A stretch of 30,860 nucleotides of DNA from Seminavis robusta (taxonomy: Eukaryota > Bacillariophyta > Bacillariophyceae > Naviculales > Naviculaceae). Position numbers and translations under genes: made by a program. Shown piece by piece: positions 29,490-30,860 of this stretch (within the stretch, counting starts at the first letter, position 1; each line of letters begins with the position of its first letter). The DNA lies in the NCBI GenBank assembly GCA_903772945.1, contig CAICTM010001356.1:1-30860 (forward strand), read 5' to 3'. A model generated the notes under the pieces. It was not told where the DNA came from. It ran no database searches and worked only from the letters and a program-made list of their open reading frames with translations.

Positions 29490-30860
29490 GTGCATTTTGT
29501 TAACAAACACAATAGCTTTCAGCACTACCCTCAACCTATTCCTCACCTGAAGATTGCCAAAGACGCATACACAGCTTCGAGTCTAAGCTGCGCGACAAAC
29601 CAATCCTTCCTCTCATCGACCTCGACGATATGCGAAATCGACGATTCTCGCTCTACCACTACAAACTTCGCACTGTTCCAGCAGATGCTAACAGGCCAAG
29701 TACACCTTCAAGGTCCAATCATCAATGGATCTGAAACTCCACTCAGACCATCAAGTGGGCTGACGCATGGAGAAGGTCTTCGTTGGCTCGCCATTGCTAC
29801 CCCTACCGACAAACATAACCTCCTCAAGGAGATGACTTCTAGCTCTGGAAAGAGCAGTTACGAATCTAGCTTGCAGGCCACCGTGAAGTACGTTGGAATG
29901 CCTTGCGCCAGATTGCAGTCAACGATTCCTCCACGCGACATACGTGGCGGTGAAGACGAAGCCACTTTCCAAGCACGTTTCCAGGCTGCCTGGAACGGAG
30001 AGCTCAGCCTGCTTTGGACGATGCTTACATTACGTTTGGCATAAATGCCTGTGTCGAAGCGTCTGTCCCTACAAGGCTCTTGAAAAGCAGAAACGCTTCA
30101 TGCGCCGAAGATGCGTAAGCCTGCTGATATTCTACTCGGGCTTATGTCAACAACCTCAGTCGGATGAACACCGATGAACTTCCTCGTCTACCACCTTTTG
30201 GACCCAACCAAACGTTGAACCATGACGAAGTCATTGACATTGTTTTTCATGGAATTCCACGCTCGTGGATGAAGAAGATGGACGGACACGACTTCGATCC
30301 TTTCTCAGCTTCTATCGGAGAAACCATTGATTCTGCGAACGCATGGAATCCTCCGAAGACTTTGACAAGGGCGGTGATGCCAAGCAAACTCCTACGAAGG
30401 AGAACAACAGCAAGAAGTACAAGTCTACTCGCAACAAGACCACTTCTTCAAGAACGAAGAAAAATGGTGACTACCACGAGTCCAGCACTTCACAACACTG
30501 CTGACTGCATGACTTTGAAGAAGCTCAAGGCCAATCTCAGTCCTCGTCTGACAACGATAACAAGCCAGCGTACAACAAGAACAAGACTTGGAAACGCAAG
30601 TCCGACGACGCCAAGCCTACACAAGAAGGAACTCTCTGTCTCATGAAGAAAGTTTCCAACGCTGCGGTCAAGGCTGATCGCAAGAAGAAAAGCGAATGCA
30701 ACCATGTTGCCAAGCGGAAGTCAGAAACTCCGACAAAGAGGACGACTCCTCTTGTTGGATCCATCAACATGATGTGACAAGAAATGGCTGCTTGACAAGG
30801 CGCTTGCCGGATTCGACTTCAATCATTCGGATGGAGAGATCTCCGTCTTTATTTATGAGG
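29490..30860 (+). mobile_element. Degenerate LTR-retrotransposon gag, truncated by the window
   Basis: Gag-like text is spread over several frames. 29490-30044 is open. Around 30090-30180, blocks KQKRFMRR, MRKPAD and AYVNNLSRMN follow one another in different frames. Then RLPPFGPNQTL, EVIDIVFHGIPRSWMKKM and GHDFDPF form the conserved gag core, followed by a Lys/Ser/Thr-rich tail with stops. This is the capsid region of diatom-type copia/gypsy elements. The frameshifts show that it is a dead copy (or carries sequence errors). The pol region would lie beyond 30860. The first 180 codons are not recognisable by themselves. Confidence 0.6.

Overview
The window is nuclear DNA of a diatom, most likely a pennate species. 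The evidence is three genes fusing S-adenosylmethionine decarboxylase, an aminopropyltransferase and a SET-like domain (an architecture known from diatoms and proposed to make the long-chain polyamines of the silica wall), short 60-120 nt GT-AG introns, and typical eukaryotic genes (TAF1, SFT2, RING-H2, CRAL-TRIO). The species cannot be fixed from sequence alone.

Layout. 1-1.1 kb: a RING-H2 protein gene (+) with a hydrophobic C-terminal tail. 1.3-4.0 kb: a TKL-like protein kinase gene (-) broken in its activation segment, with a decayed 300-bp copy of its catalytic core beyond its 3' end. 4.0-5.6 kb: no convincing gene. 5.6-7.8 kb: a CRAL-TRIO-type gene (-), a GTAC-rich tract and an inverted, decayed copy of the gene's 3' half. 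8.1-9.0 kb: an SFT2 gene (-) sharing a 417-bp divergent promoter with the first polyamine gene. 9.4-21.1 kb: three same-strand polyamine fusion genes. Copy 1 is separated from copies 2 and 3 by about 4 kb of repeats plus a broken RHS/Crinkler-type P-loop NTPase gene carrying a 222-bp Tc1/mariner-like MITE; copies 2 and 3 are only 276 bp apart. 21.4-26.4 kb: TAF1 (-), six exons, convergent with copy 3. 26.8-28.0 kb: a zinc alcohol dehydrogenase gene (-). 28.5-30.9 kb: mobile DNA, namely a GIY-YIG retroelement 3' remnant (-) abutting the 5' end of a degenerate LTR-type retroelement with a frameshifted gag (+), which runs off the window.

How the genes work together. The polyamine cluster is the main system. 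Each protein has an N-terminal signal anchor, a bacterial-type AdoMetDC that makes decarboxylated AdoMet, an aminopropyltransferase that would use it on a growing amine chain, a conserved Cys/Arg-rich linker, and a SET-like domain that could use AdoMet for N-methylation. All three keep the AdoMetDC catalytic residues. Copies 2 and 3 keep both aspartates of the aminopropyltransferase site. Copy 1 has replaced the second aspartate and lost neighbouring residues, so it looks like a decarboxylase donor or regulatory paralogue. These functions are inferred from motifs.
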